Source of the DNA: an uncultured Oscillospiraceae bacterium
GTDB taxonomy: Bacteria; Bacillota; Clostridia; Oscillospirales; Oscillospiraceae
Length of the DNA stretch: 38,405 nucleotides
NCBI GenBank assembly: GCA_944387145.1
Contig: CALXDU010000013.1
Location: 1 to 38,405 of the forward strand
Direction: 5' to 3'
Position numbers and translations under genes: made by a program. Shown one piece after another: positions 19,591 through 28,156 of this stretch. Under the pieces are notes generated by a model. The model searched no databases and was not told the origin of the DNA. It was given only the letters and a program-made list of their open reading frames with translations. The stretch's first letter is position 1. Each line of letters starts with the position of its first letter.

Positions 19591-19630
19591 TATCAGCGCC
19601 TTTGCAGGCTTTTGAGGAGAATTGAAGTGT

Positions 19631-20779
19631 ATGGCAGAAAATAAACGTGATTATTATGAGGTGCTGGGTGTCAAGAAAGACGCCACCGCCGAGGAAATAA
19701 AGAAGGCCTACCGCAAAAGCGCCATGAAGTACCACCCGGACCGCAACCCCGGCAACAAGGAAGCCGAGGAAAAGTTCAAAGAGGTGGGCGAGGCCTACGA
19801 GGTGCTTTCCGATGAAACCAAGCGGCAGCGCTACGACCAGTTCGGCTTCGCCGGGGTAGATCCCAACTTCGGCGCCGGTGCCGGCGGCCCTGGCTATGGC
19901 GGCGGTTTCGGCGGATTCGGGGACTTCGGCGACCTGGGAGATATTTTCGGCGAATTCTTCGGCGGCGGCAGAAGCCGGGGTTCCGCACAGAATGCACCCC
20001 GCCGGGGCGAAAATGTCATGGCCCGGCTGGAGCTGACCTTTGAAGAAGCGGCCTTCGGCTGTGAAAAGGAAGTGGCAGCCCAGCGGATTGAAAACTGCGC
20101 CGCCTGTAACGGCACCGGCTCCGCCGACGGGGTGATCGAAACCTGTCAGCAGTGCCGTGGTACCGGCCAGGTCCGCACGGTGCAGAACTTTATGGGTATG
20201 CAGATGCAGTCCAGCACCACCTGTCCCAGCTGTAACGGCCGGGGCAAGGTCATCAAGACCCCCTGCAGCACCTGTAAGGGCAAGGGCAAGGTCCGCCGGA
20301 CCAAGCGGGTCAAGGTCAAGATTCCCGCCGGTGTGGATGCCGGACAGAGCGTCCGGGTCCGTGGCGAAGGCTGTGTCGGCAGCAACGGCGGCGTCAGCGG
20401 CGATTTGCTGGTGGAAATCTACATCAAGCGCCATCCCATTTTTACCCGGGAGGACTATGACGTTCTGTGCGAGGTGCCCATCACCTTCACCCAGGCAGCC
20501 CTGGGCGCAGAAATTGAGGTGCCTACCCTGGATGGCCGTGTGAAGTTCGATCTGCCCGAGGGCACTCAGACCGGTAAGGAATTCGTCCTGCGGGACAAGG
20601 GCATTCCGGAAGTGGGCAATCCCCGCCGCCGGGGCAGCCACCGCTTCACCGTGGTGGTGGAGACGCCTACCCATCTGACCAAGGAGCAGAAGGATCTGCT
20701 GCGGCAGCTGGACGGCACCATGGAGGAAACCCCCAAGCGGAAAAAATTCATCGACACCCTGAAAGATTTCTTTGATTGA
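19631..20779 (+). CDS. dnaJ: Chaperone protein DnaJ (Hsp40)
   Basis: Co-chaperone that stimulates DnaK ATPase. The J domain (about 1-70) contains HPD in YHPDRNPGN; a Gly/Phe-rich linker ([18 protein letters not shown]) follows; then four zinc-binding repeats [24 protein letters not shown] and CSTCKGKG, and two C-terminal substrate-binding domains. ATG at 19631 is chosen over a TTG at 19622 because GAGGAGA lies 10 bases before it. Length 382. Last gene of the HrcA operon, ending at a terminator. Confidence 0.97.
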   Translation: MAENKRDYYEVLGVKKDATAEEIKKAYRKSAMKYHPDRNPGNKEAEEKFKEVGEAYEVLSDETKRQRYDQFGFAGVDPNFGAGAGGPGYGGGFGGFGDFGDLGDIFGEFFGGGRSRGSAQNAPRRGENVMARLELTFEEAAFGCEKEVAAQRIENCAACNGTGSADGVIETCQQCRGTGQVRTVQNFMGMQMQSSTTCPSCNGRGKVIKTPCSTCKGKGKVRRTKRVKVKIPAGVDAGQSVRVRGEGCVGSNGGVSGDLLVEIYIKRHPIFTREDYDVLCEVPITFTQAALGAEIEVPTLDGRVKFDLPEGTQTGKEFVLRDKGIPEVGNPRRRGSHRFTVVVETPTHLTKEQKDLLRQLDGTMEETPKRKKFIDTLKDFFD

Positions 20780-20784
20780 TTGCA

Positions 20785-20822
20785 AAAACCCAGATCGGGC
20801 ACTTGTGTCCGGCCTGGGTTTT
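20785..20822 (+). terminator. Terminator of the dnaK operon
   Basis: Arms AAAACCCAG (20785-20793) and CTGGGTTTT (20814-20822) with an inner stem GGGCAC/GTGTCC (one G-U pair) and trailing T residues form a stable intrinsic terminator starting six bases after the dnaJ stop. Confidence 0.82.
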
Positions 20823-20831
20823 CTGTATAAT
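20803..20831 (+). promoter_or_regulatory. Promoter of the dCMP deaminase gene, overlapping the dnaJ terminator
   Basis: TTGTGT (20803-20808), 17 bases, and a consensus TATAAT (20826-20831). The -35 lies in the loop and right arm of the upstream terminator. It is 25 bases upstream of the ATG. Confidence 0.65.
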
Positions 20832-20856
20832 GGAGAAAAAACAGGAGGGAACCACT

Positions 20857-21351
20857 ATGAAACGGACGGAATACATCAGCTGGGATGAGTACTTTATGGG
20901 AATCGCCATGCTGGCAGCCAAGCGCAGCAAAGACCCCAACACCCAGGTGGGCGCCTGTATTGTTTCCCAGGACAACATCATCATTTCCACCGGCTACAAC
21001 GGCATGCCCAAAGGCTGCTCTGATGACGAATACCCCTGGGAACGGGAAGGGGAAAATACCAAGTACCCCTATGTGGTTCATGCGGAGCTGAACGCCGTCC
21101 TCAATGCCAACGGCCGGGACCTGCGGGGCAGCAAGCTGTATGTGGCGCTGTTTCCCTGCAATGAATGTGCTAAGGCCATTATCCAGAGCGGGGTGAAGGA
21201 AGTGTACTACCTGTCGGATAAGTATGCCGACTCCCTGGCAACCCTGGCATCCAAGCGGATGATGGACTCGGCCGGTGTCAGATACATCCAGCTGCGGACC
21301 AACCTCAAATCCATCACCCTGGACTTTATCCCCGAAGAAGAGCGAACATAA
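20857..21351 (+). CDS. Deoxycytidylate (dCMP) deaminase
   Basis: Zinc enzyme converting dCMP to dUMP for thymidylate synthesis (ComEB-like in Bacillus). The 164-aa protein has the zinc motif His75-Ala-Glu77 in VVHAELNAVLNA and PCxxC at Cys101/Cys104 in FPCNECAKAI, plus the N-terminal DPNTQVGACIV and TGYNGMPKG blocks that mark the dCMP branch rather than cytidine deaminase. ATG at 20857 has GGAGGGA upstream. Monocistronic, with its own promoter and terminator. Confidence 0.93.
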   Translation: MKRTEYISWDEYFMGIAMLAAKRSKDPNTQVGACIVSQDNIIISTGYNGMPKGCSDDEYPWEREGENTKYPYVVHAELNAVLNANGRDLRGSKLYVALFPCNECAKAIIQSGVKEVYYLSDKYADSLATLASKRMMDSAGVRYIQLRTNLKSITLDFIPEEERT

Positions 21352-21370
21352 GAAAGCATGCAGCAGCCTT

Positions 21371-21402
21371 TCGCCGCCGGTATCGGCGGCGATTGTTTGT
21401 TT
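21371..21402 (+). terminator. Terminator of the dCMP deaminase gene
   Basis: Arms TCGCCGCCG (21371-21379) and CGGCGGCGA (21384-21392) with a 4-base loop are followed by TTGTTTGTTTAC. Confidence 0.85.
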
Positions 21403-21486
21403 ACTAAATTTTTATACATCAGCCATTGGTAAAATGGGGACAGAGTGGTAGACTGTATGTTGACTTTTTATGGCTAGGAGCATAGT

Positions 21487-21796
21487 ATGTGGAAATTTTC
21501 GGTTAAGAAGCCGCTGACGGTGTTTGTCGCGGTGATTGCAGTGCTGGTATTGGGCGTGGTGGCCTATACCCGGATGACCCCGGATCTGCTGCCCAATATG
21601 GACTTTCCCTAACCTGCCTTGAAACGGTGGATGCGGCTTCTTAGCCCACAAAATTGTAAACATATTTCAAAAATATTTAGTCCTTACTTGACAGCGGCTG
21701 ATGACGCTGTATGTGGTTCCCTGCATCTATGATGCCCTGAACAAAAAAGAACTGAGAAAAGTGGATGACGAAGATCTGAAAATGCTGGATCTGTAA
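21487..21796 (+). pseudogene. Remnant of an RND-family efflux transporter: both ends kept, middle lost
   Basis: A good start context (TAGGAG then ATG at 21487) opens a 41-codon frame, MWKFSVKKPLTVFVAVIAVL and on to MTPDLLPNMDFP, which is the usual N terminus of clostridial AcrB-like RND transporters, including the first membrane helix. A TAA at 21610-21612 ends it exactly where the family continues. After about 79 unrelated bases, 21692-21793 encodes LMTLYVVPCIYDALNKKELR and a charged tail to TAA at 21794-21796, the typical RND C terminus (last helix end), in another frame. Roughly 1,000 internal codons are missing relative to the family. The original terminator survives just after it. Biological deletion or a misassembly between paralogues are both possible. 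Confidence 0.82.
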
Positions 21797-21800
21797 GAAT

Positions 21801-21852
21801 ACGCCCCCGGAATGTAGAAGGAAATCCTTCCATTCCGGGGGCGTTGTTTTAT
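21801..21852 (+). terminator. Strong terminator after the RND remnant
   Basis: Outer arms ACGCCCCCGGAATG (21801-21814) and CATTCCGGGGGCGT (21831-21844) enclose an inner GAAGG/CCTTC stem with AAAT loop, followed by TGTTTTATT. It may also serve the convergent activase gene. Confidence 0.88.
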
Positions 21853-21861
21853 TCTTGGGGT

Positions 21862-24800
21862 TTACTTTCCGGCGGATACCGGGGTTTGCTGGGGATTTTT
21901 GAGATTTTCCACCGCAACGGACAGCATCAGCTTGATCCGGTTGAGCTGGTTGACCTCGCTGGCGCCGGGGTCATAGTCCACCGCGGCAATGTTTGCCTGG
22001 GGATAAGCCTTTTTCAGGGCCTTGATCACGCCCTTGCCCACCACATGGTTGGGAAGGCACGCAAAGGGCTGGATGCAGACAATGTTGGGCACGCCGCTGC
22101 GGATCAGTTCCACCATTTCGCCGGTGAGGAACCAGCCTTCGCCATACTGGTTGCCGATGGACAGGAAAGGTTTGGTCATTTCTGCCAGCTGCTCAATGGG
22201 CATGGGCGGCTCAAACCGCTTGGAGTGCTCCAGAGCATCCAGGGCGGCTTTGCGGATTTGCCGCACGGCGGCAATGCCCGCCTTGGAGATCAGCACGCCG
22301 GATTTTGCGGTGCCCAGGAAGGTTGCCTTGTAGCGGGTGTTGTACAGGCCGTAGTTGAAGAAGTCCAGCAGATCCGGCACTACCGCTTCGGCCCCCTCCC
22401 GCTCCAGCAGCTCTACCAGGTGGTTGTTGGCCAGGGGCATGTACTTGACCAGAATCTCGCCCACAATGCCCACCCGGGGCTTGCGCAGGGTTTCGTCAAT
22501 GGGGAAGGAATCAAAGGACTCCACAATCTCCCGGCACATTTTGCGGTAGCGGGGAATGCTGCTGCCGGAGGTGAGAAAATCAATGCACCGCTGCTGCCAC
22601 TGCTTGCACAGGGCATTGGCGCTGCCCTTTTCCAGTTCATAGGGCCGTACACGGTACAGGCACCGCATGAGAAGATCTCCGAATACCAGTCCCTGAATCA
22701 CATCCGCCAGCAGCGAGAAGCTCAGGCGGAAACCTGCATTCTTTTCCATGCCGTTGAAGTTCATGGAAATCACCGGAATCTGGGGAAGCCCAGCCTTTTC
22801 CAAGGCTCTGCGGATGAAGGCCACATAGTTGCTGGCCCGGCAGCAGCCGCCGGTCTGGTACATGATGATGGCAAGCTTCTGCGTGTCGTATTTTCCCGAC
22901 AGCACCGCCTGCATGATCTGGCCCACCACGGTGATGGAGGGGAAGCAGGCGTCGTTGTTGACAAATTTCAGTCCCGTGTCAATGGCCTGACGGTTGTCGT
23001 TGTCCAGCAGCACCAGATGGTATCCGTGCTTGCGGAAAACCGGCTCCAGCATGGTAAAGTGAATGGGGCTCATCTGGGGAGCCAGAATGGTGTAGCCCTC
23101 CCGGCGCATTTGCTCCGTGAATTCCCGGCGGGGATAGGGCGGCAGACTGGGCTGGGCCTGAATCTGTTTCTCCCGGCGCATATCCATGGCTGCCAGCAGA
23201 GAACGGATGCGGATGCGTACTGCGCCCAGGTTGTTCACTTCGTCAATTTTCAGCAGGGTATAGAGCTTGTTGCTCTTTTCCAGGATTTCGCTGACCTGGT
23301 CGGCGGTGACTGCGTCCAGACCGCAGCCAAAGGAAGTCAGCTGCACCAGTTCCAGATCATCCCGGTGGCTGACAAATTCCGCGGCAGTGTACAGCCGGGA
23401 GTGGTATACCCACTGGTCCACCACCCGCAGGGGCCGCTGGGGGGTAAAGTCTACCGGCAGGCTGTCTTCGGTAAAGACAAACACGCCGTAGGAGGCAATC
23501 AGTTCCGGAATGCCGTGGTTGATTTCCGGGTCCATGTGGTAGGGCCGCCCGGCCAGAACAATGCCCCGGCTGCCGGTGCGCTCCATCTGCTCCAGGAGCC
23601 GTTTTCCCTCCTGACGGATGGTTTCTTTGGCCTGGTGCTGGGCAAGCCAGGCGGCATGGACGGCGGCACGGACTTCCTTTTCCGGAATCTGCCACTCCTC
23701 GGCGGCGGTTTTCACCAGCCGGTCGGCGGCGATTTCTTCACTGGTGAAGGCAATGAAGGGCCGGATGTAATGGACATCTCCTTCGGTAATGGCTTCTACG
23801 TTGTTTTTCAGGTTTTCGGCGTAGGAAACCACAATGGGGCAGTTGAAGTGGTTCTGGGCCTTCTGGGTTTCCTGATGTTCGTAGAACACACAGGGATGGA
23901 AAATGGTCTTGATGCCCTGGTCAATGAGCCACTGCACCTGACCGTGGGCAAGCTTTGCCGGATAACAGGCAGATTCGGAAGGGATGGATTCCATGCCCAG
24001 CTGGTAGATTTTCCGGCTGGCAAAGGGAGACAGCACTACCCGGAAGCCCAATTCTTTAAAGAAAGTTGCCCAGAAGGGGTAATTTTCGTACATGTTCAGC
24101 ACTCTGGGAATGCCGATGGTGCCCCGGGGGGCATTCGTTTCTTCCAGAGGCGGGTAGTCAAACATCACCTTCTGCTTGAACTGCACCAGGTTGGGGGCCT
24201 TGGCAGCGTGGCTTCCGCCGCCGGCGCCTTTTTCGCAGCGGTTGCCGCTGATGTGCTTCTTGCCGCCGGAGAATTTGTTGATGGTGAGCATGCAGTTGTT
24301 GCTGCAGCCGCCGCAGCGGACGCTGGTGGTGGAGTAGGTCAGCTTCTGGATTTCTTCCAAAGACAGCATGGAGCTTTCCTGACCGGTGTAGTGATTTTTT
24401 GCCGTCAGCGCCGCACCGAAGGCGCCCATCAGGCCGGAAATATCCGGGCAGGTGACTTCGACTCCGGTGATATTTTCAAAGGCCCGCAGCACTGCCTGGT
24501 TGTGGAAGGTGCCGCCCTGGACCACGATGTGTTGCCCCAAATCCTGGGCGGAGGCCAGCTTGATGACCTTGTACAGGGCGTTTTTGATGACGGAGTAGGC
24601 AAGGCCTGCGGAAATGTCCGGCACCGTGGCTCCCTCTTTCTGGGCCTGCTTGACGTTGGAGTTCATAAACACCGTACACCGGGTGCCCAGATCCACCGGG
24701 GCCTTGGCTTCCAGTGCCGCCTGGGCAAAGGTTTCGGCGGTGTAGCCCAGGGAGGTGGCGAAATTTTCGATGAAGGAGCCGCAGCCGGAGGAACAGGCTT

Positions 24801-26121
24801 CGTTGAGCATGATGTTGTCCACCGTGCGGTTTTTCAGCTTGATGCACTTCATGTCCTGGCCGCCGATGTCCAGCACGCAGTCCACCTCCGGGTCAAAGAA
24901 GGAGGCGGCAGTGCAGTGGGCGATGGTTTCCACCACCCCTTCGTCCAGGGAGAAGGCTGCTTGCAGCAGGGCCTCGCCGTAACCGGTGGAGCAGGAACGG
25001 ACAATCTTGGCCCCTTCTGGCAGGCGGCTTTCCAGCTGCCCCAGGGCAAACTGGGAGGTGAGGATGGGATTGCCCTGGTTGTTGGCATAGAACTGGTACA
25101 GAAGCTGCCCGTCTTCGCCAATCAGGGCCAGTTTGGTGGTGGTGGAGCCTGCGTCGATGCCCAGGTAGCAGTTGCCCTGGTAGGTTTCCAGATTCCCTTT
25201 TTTCACCACTGCCTGGGCATGGCGGTGGCAGAAGGCCTCGTATTCTTCCTTTTCCCGGAACAGGGGCTCCAGTCGGGGCATTTCGAACTGAATCTGCACG
25301 CCTTTTTGCAGCTTTTCCACCAGGGCGGTCAGAGAAACGGCCTGCTGCTCCTTAGCTTCCAGGGCAGCGCCCATGGCGGCAAACAGGTGAGAATTCTCCG
25401 GGTCAACGGTGGTTTCCTCCGTCAGATGCAATGTGCGGACAAAGGCTGCCTTCAGCTCCGTCAGGAAGTGCAGCGGCCCGCCCAGGAAGGCAACACAGCC
25501 CCGGATGGGTTTGCCGCAGGCAAGACCCGAAATGGTCTGGTTCACCACCGCCTGGAAAATGGAAGCTGCCAGGTCGGCCTTGGTGGCACCGTCGTTGATT
25601 AACGGCTGAATATCCGTCTTGGCGAACACGCCGCACCGGGCGGCGATGGGGTAAATCTGCTGGTAATCCTTGGCGGCATTGTTCAGTCCCTCTGCATCGG
25701 TTTGCAGCAGCGCCGCCATCTGGTCGATGAAGGAGCCGGTGCCGCCGGCACAGACACCGTTCATCCGCTCTTCCAGGCCGCCCCGGAAGTAGATGATCTT
25801 GGCGTCCTCGCCGCCCAGCTCAATGGCCACATCGGTCTGGGGGGCGGCGTATTTCAGTGCCGAGGCCACTGCCACCACTTCCTGCACGAAGGGAATGTCC
25901 AGGGCCTTGCCCAGGTTGATGGAGCCGGAGCCGGTGATCTGAATCCGCAGGCTGCACTCACCCAGGGCTTTTTTTGCCATCATCAGCAGGGCGTTCAGGG
26001 TCTGCTGGGTGTGGGCGTGGTGGCGGCGGTAATCTCCGAAGAGAATCTTACCGTTTTCGTCCAAAATAACCAGCTTGACGGTGGTGGAGCCCACGTCAAT
26101 GCCGGCACGATAGGTTTTCAT
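21862..26121 (-). CDS. Giant 2-hydroxyacyl-CoA dehydratase activase / dehydratase-like fusion (two BcrAD/BadFG ATPase domains, DUF2229, HgdB-like C terminus)
   Basis: Activases of this ASKHA superfamily (HgdC-like) use ATP hydrolysis to inject a high-energy electron into 2-hydroxyacyl-CoA dehydratases. The 1419-aa protein has two ATPase domains: domain 1 begins GIDVGSTTVKLVILDENG (residue 6 onward), domain 2 begins YLGIDAGSTTTKLALIGEDG (about residue 320). Each keeps the paired cysteines of the shared Fe-S cluster: GVCAGGTGSFIDQ and ARCGVFAKTD in the first, EACSSGCGSFIENFA and TRCTVFMNSN in the second. A Cys-rich linker (VRCGGCSNNC, NRCEKGAGGG) precedes a DUF2229-type region (about 660-880), then a dehydratase-subunit-like C terminus with YQTGGCCRASNY. 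ATG at 26121 has AGGAGG upstream. This architecture is widespread in anaerobic Firmicutes, but its substrate is unknown. No separate hgdA/B genes are nearby. Confidence 0.88.
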   Translation of the reverse strand: MKTYRAGIDVGSTTVKLVILDENGKILFGDYRRHHAHTQQTLNALLMMAKKALGECSLRIQITGSGSINLGKALDIPFVQEVVAVASALKYAAPQTDVAIELGGEDAKIIYFRGGLEERMNGVCAGGTGSFIDQMAALLQTDAEGLNNAAKDYQQIYPIAARCGVFAKTDIQPLINDGATKADLAASIFQAVVNQTISGLACGKPIRGCVAFLGGPLHFLTELKAAFVRTLHLTEETTVDPENSHLFAAMGAALEAKEQQAVSLTALVEKLQKGVQIQFEMPRLEPLFREKEEYEAFCHRHAQAVVKKGNLETYQGNCYLGIDAGSTTTKLALIGEDGQLLYQFYANNQGNPILTSQFALGQLESRLPEGAKIVRSCSTGYGEALLQAAFSLDEGVVETIAHCTAASFFDPEVDCVLDIGGQDMKCIKLKNRTVDNIMLNEACSSGCGSFIENFATSLGYTAETFAQAALEAKAPVDLGTRCTVFMNSNVKQAQKEGATVPDISAGLAYSVIKNALYKVIKLASAQDLGQHIVVQGGTFHNQAVLRAFENITGVEVTCPDISGLMGAFGAALTAKNHYTGQESSMLSLEEIQKLTYSTTSVRCGGCSNNCMLTINKFSGGKKHISGNRCEKGAGGGSHAAKAPNLVQFKQKVMFDYPPLEETNAPRGTIGIPRVLNMYENYPFWATFFKELGFRVVLSPFASRKIYQLGMESIPSESACYPAKLAHGQVQWLIDQGIKTIFHPCVFYEHQETQKAQNHFNCPIVVSYAENLKNNVEAITEGDVHYIRPFIAFTSEEIAADRLVKTAAEEWQIPEKEVRAAVHAAWLAQHQAKETIRQEGKRLLEQMERTGSRGIVLAGRPYHMDPEINHGIPELIASYGVFVFTEDSLPVDFTPQRPLRVVDQWVYHSRLYTAAEFVSHRDDLELVQLTSFGCGLDAVTADQVSEILEKSNKLYTLLKIDEVNNLGAVRIRIRSLLAAMDMRREKQIQAQPSLPPYPRREFTEQMRREGYTILAPQMSPIHFTMLEPVFRKHGYHLVLLDNDNRQAIDTGLKFVNNDACFPSITVVGQIMQAVLSGKYDTQKLAIIMYQTGGCCRASNYVAFIRRALEKAGLPQIPVISMNFNGMEKNAGFRLSFSLLADVIQGLVFGDLLMRCLYRVRPYELEKGSANALCKQWQQRCIDFLTSGSSIPRYRKMCREIVESFDSFPIDETLRKPRVGIVGEILVKYMPLANNHLVELLEREGAEAVVPDLLDFFNYGLYNTRYKATFLGTAKSGVLISKAGIAAVRQIRKAALDALEHSKRFEPPMPIEQLAEMTKPFLSIGNQYGEGWFLTGEMVELIRSGVPNIVCIQPFACLPNHVVGKGVIKALKKAYPQANIAAVDYDPGASEVNQLNRIKLMLSVAVENLKNPQQTPVSAGK

Positions 26122-26161
26122 ATGGTCTGCCTCCTGTATGTACTTCCTCCCACAAGGGGAG

Positions 26162-26221
26162 TCTGACCGCAAAAGCAACCGGGAGCAATTTTCATGCTCC
26201 CGGCGGACCTTCCGGGTCAGA
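26162..26221 (-). ncRNA. Predicted three-way-junction leader RNA / attenuator upstream of the activase gene
   Basis: Nested perfect complementarity: outer arms TCTGACC (26162-26168) and GGTCAGA (26215-26221); a 9-bp hairpin CCGGGAGCA/TGCTCCCGG (26179-26203); and a CGGA/TCCG hairpin (26204-26214) packed with no linker. A ten-base A/G-rich segment (26169-26178) completes the junction. On the minus strand the 9-bp hairpin is followed by TTGCTTTTGC, so it may instead, or also, terminate transcripts from the upstream CmpB operon. A further CTCCC/GGGAG hairpin lies closer to the activase RBS. No known riboswitch class was recognised. Confidence 0.4.
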
Positions 26222-26321
26222 AGCTGCTTTTTCGCATAATAAAGATAGCATACAGCAGCAATCTAAACCGAAAGAAAACACAACATCCAATTGTGTAAAG
26301 ATTATGTAATTCTTTGCCAAA

Positions 26322-27056
26322 TCATTTCCGGTGGGCCCGCTGATTTTCCATCAGCTCCACAATCTCCTTCAGAGACTGGCTCAACGGGCGCTCAGAATGG
26401 AAGGGGGCAAAGAACCGGTATTTTGCGGAAGAACGTTCCAGGTCGTTGCGGATATGAGCCTTGATGCCCTCGTAGCGCAGAACCACGGTGTTGTCTTCGG
26501 CAAAGCGTTTCAGCTTCACAATCAGCTGGCTGGAATGGGCCACATCAATCAGAAATACTCCGAAGAACATGCCGATAAAGAAGGAAAACGCCAGATTCCG
26601 GGACAGCCACTCCAGCCCTTCCAGAATGTGAGGATGTACCAGAAAATAATACATGGCACCCAGGATGGCCCAGAAGAAGGAGAACAGAGGACAAATGATG
26701 CCCTGAATGTTGCCCCAAAGGTCAGAATAGTCCCACAGCCGCACTTTCAAAAATTTCAGGCAGAACACACCGGCTGCATATTCAATCACCGTCATCCCCA
26801 CCGCCATGGCGGAAAACAGCACCACCTTGTTCCAGAAGGGGTTTTCAATCATCTCATATTGCTCCAGGGATGCCAGCAGATACAGCACGCACAGTCCAAA
26901 GCCATAAATGGGAAGGTATGGGCCGGTACAGAAGCCGGGATTGATCCAGGTCTTGTGTGGGTGGGTCAGATTCCGGAACAGCAGTTCCAGTACCCAGCCT
27001 ATGATAGAGCCGATAAAAAACAAATAGGCCAGCGTCAATAAAATACTCACAAACAT
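26322..27056 (-). CDS. CmpB-like putative ABC-transporter type IV membrane protein
   Basis: Polytopic membrane protein of the family Pfam calls ABC_trans_CmpB, of unknown function. Of 244 residues, about the first 200 form five to six hydrophobic segments, opening with LLTLAYLFFIGSIIGWVLELLFR; the early GWVLELLFRNL and WINPGFCTGPYLPIYGFG blocks are the family hallmarks. The C terminus is a soluble basic tail. It follows the kinase gene by 11 bases, on the same strand, so it is probably the third gene of the regulator-kinase operon and may be a partner or target of that system. Confidence 0.8.
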   Translation of the reverse strand: MFVSILLTLAYLFFIGSIIGWVLELLFRNLTHPHKTWINPGFCTGPYLPIYGFGLCVLYLLASLEQYEMIENPFWNKVVLFSAMAVGMTVIEYAAGVFCLKFLKVRLWDYSDLWGNIQGIICPLFSFFWAILGAMYYFLVHPHILEGLEWLSRNLAFSFFIGMFFGVFLIDVAHSSQLIVKLKRFAEDNTVVLRYEGIKAHIRNDLERSSAKYRFFAPFHSERPLSQSLKEIVELMENQRAHRK

Positions 27057-27067
27057 TCCCTCCTGTG

Positions 27068-28156
27068 TTACGTTTCCTGGACGTTTCCGTCCTGGGGACT
27101 GTCCGGCAGCAGCACCGTGAAGGTGGTGATGTCGTCTGCGCTTCTGACCCGGACTTCACCGCCGTGCAGCTGCACAATCCGTTTGACAACAGCCAGACCT
27201 ACCCCGTTTCCCTGGGTGGCGTGGGATTCGTCCGCTTGGTAGAATTTGTTGAAGATTTTTTTCTGATGTTCCGGGGAAATCTCGCTGCCGGTGTTGGTTA
27301 CGGAAACTTCCAGACCTTGGGTCTGCTGCATGATCTGTACCCGGACGGTGTGGCCCTCCGGGGTAAATTTCACCGCATTGTCCAGCAGGTTCAGCCACAC
27401 CTGCTTGAGCAGTTCTTCATTGGCCTGGATGGTGTATTCCCCGAACTCCAGCTGCAGCTCCAGATCCTTGCAGCTCCATTTCCCCTCCAGCATCAAAATG
27501 CACGAGCGGATCTGCTCCGACAGGTTGAAGCGGGTAATGTCTGTCAGGATGGTCTGGTTTTCTACTTTGGTCAGGTTCAGCACGTTGGTGGCCATATAAC
27601 TTAGCCGCAGAGATTCCTGCTCGATGATGTCCAAGTACTCTTTCTGCTGCTGGGGGGGAAGATTCCCCTTTTTCAGCAGCTTGGCAAATCCCGCAATGGA
27701 GACAATGGGGGTCTTGAATTCGTGAGAAAAGTTGTTGATAAAGTCCGAGCGGAGCATCTCCGTATTTTCCAGCTGCTCTGCCATTTTGTTGAAGCTTTCG
27801 CTAATTGCCACAAAATCCGGGTAATTGCGCATAATGCTGCCTACATTGACCCGGGTTTTGAGGTTCCCCGAGGCCAGAGCATCCATGCCGTCAATCAAAG
27901 TCCGCACCGGCTTTAAAGGGAATTTCACCGTCACCACTGCCACCAGAAAGGCCACCGGAACGCTCAGCAGCGCATTGAACAGCAGCAGCATTCCCGCATA
28001 GGGTACCACTTCCTGATAGGCCGACAGGAGCCTGCCCTTGATCAGCACATACATCAGCGCCGAGGTAATGGCGCTGTTAATCAGCATGGTCAGAAAGGCC
28101 ACAAAGGCAAACATCAGCATCAGGCCGAAGTGCTTGGATTGCTTTCTCTGGTTCAT
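27068..28156 (-). CDS. Two-component sensor histidine kinase
   Basis: Membrane kinase partnered with the preceding response regulator. Two N-terminal membrane helices (LMLMFAFVAFLTMLINSAIT and LLLFNALLSVPVAFLVAVVT) bracket only about 20 residues, so there is almost no external sensor domain; stimuli may be sensed in the membrane. A HAMP-like segment (about 75-125) precedes the phosphoacceptor FSHEFKTP with His145, then the HATPase domain with N box (LLDNAVKFTP) and G boxes (GNGVGLAVVKRIV). Length 362. Its start overlaps the regulator stop (ATGA). Ligand is unknown. Confidence 0.92.
   Translation of the reverse strand: MNQRKQSKHFGLMLMFAFVAFLTMLINSAITSALMYVLIKGRLLSAYQEVVPYAGMLLLFNALLSVPVAFLVAVVTVKFPLKPVRTLIDGMDALASGNLKTRVNVGSIMRNYPDFVAISESFNKMAEQLENTEMLRSDFINNFSHEFKTPIVSIAGFAKLLKKGNLPPQQQKEYLDIIEQESLRLSYMATNVLNLTKVENQTILTDITRFNLSEQIRSCILMLEGKWSCKDLELQLEFGEYTIQANEELLKQVWLNLLDNAVKFTPEGHTVRVQIMQQTQGLEVSVTNTGSEISPEHQKKIFNKFYQADESHATQGNGVGLAVVKRIVQLHGGEVRVRSADDITTFTVLLPDSPQDGNVQET

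Noticed and set aside
21613..21691. Sequence inside the RND remnant considered as an insertion-sequence scar
   Set aside because: No terminal inverted repeats, target duplication or transposase fragment could be identified.
21844..25602. 1252-codon plus-strand open frame opposite the activase gene
   Set aside because: Antisense shadow with low-complexity composition and no family motif; the minus-strand gene has clear activase motifs and an RBS.
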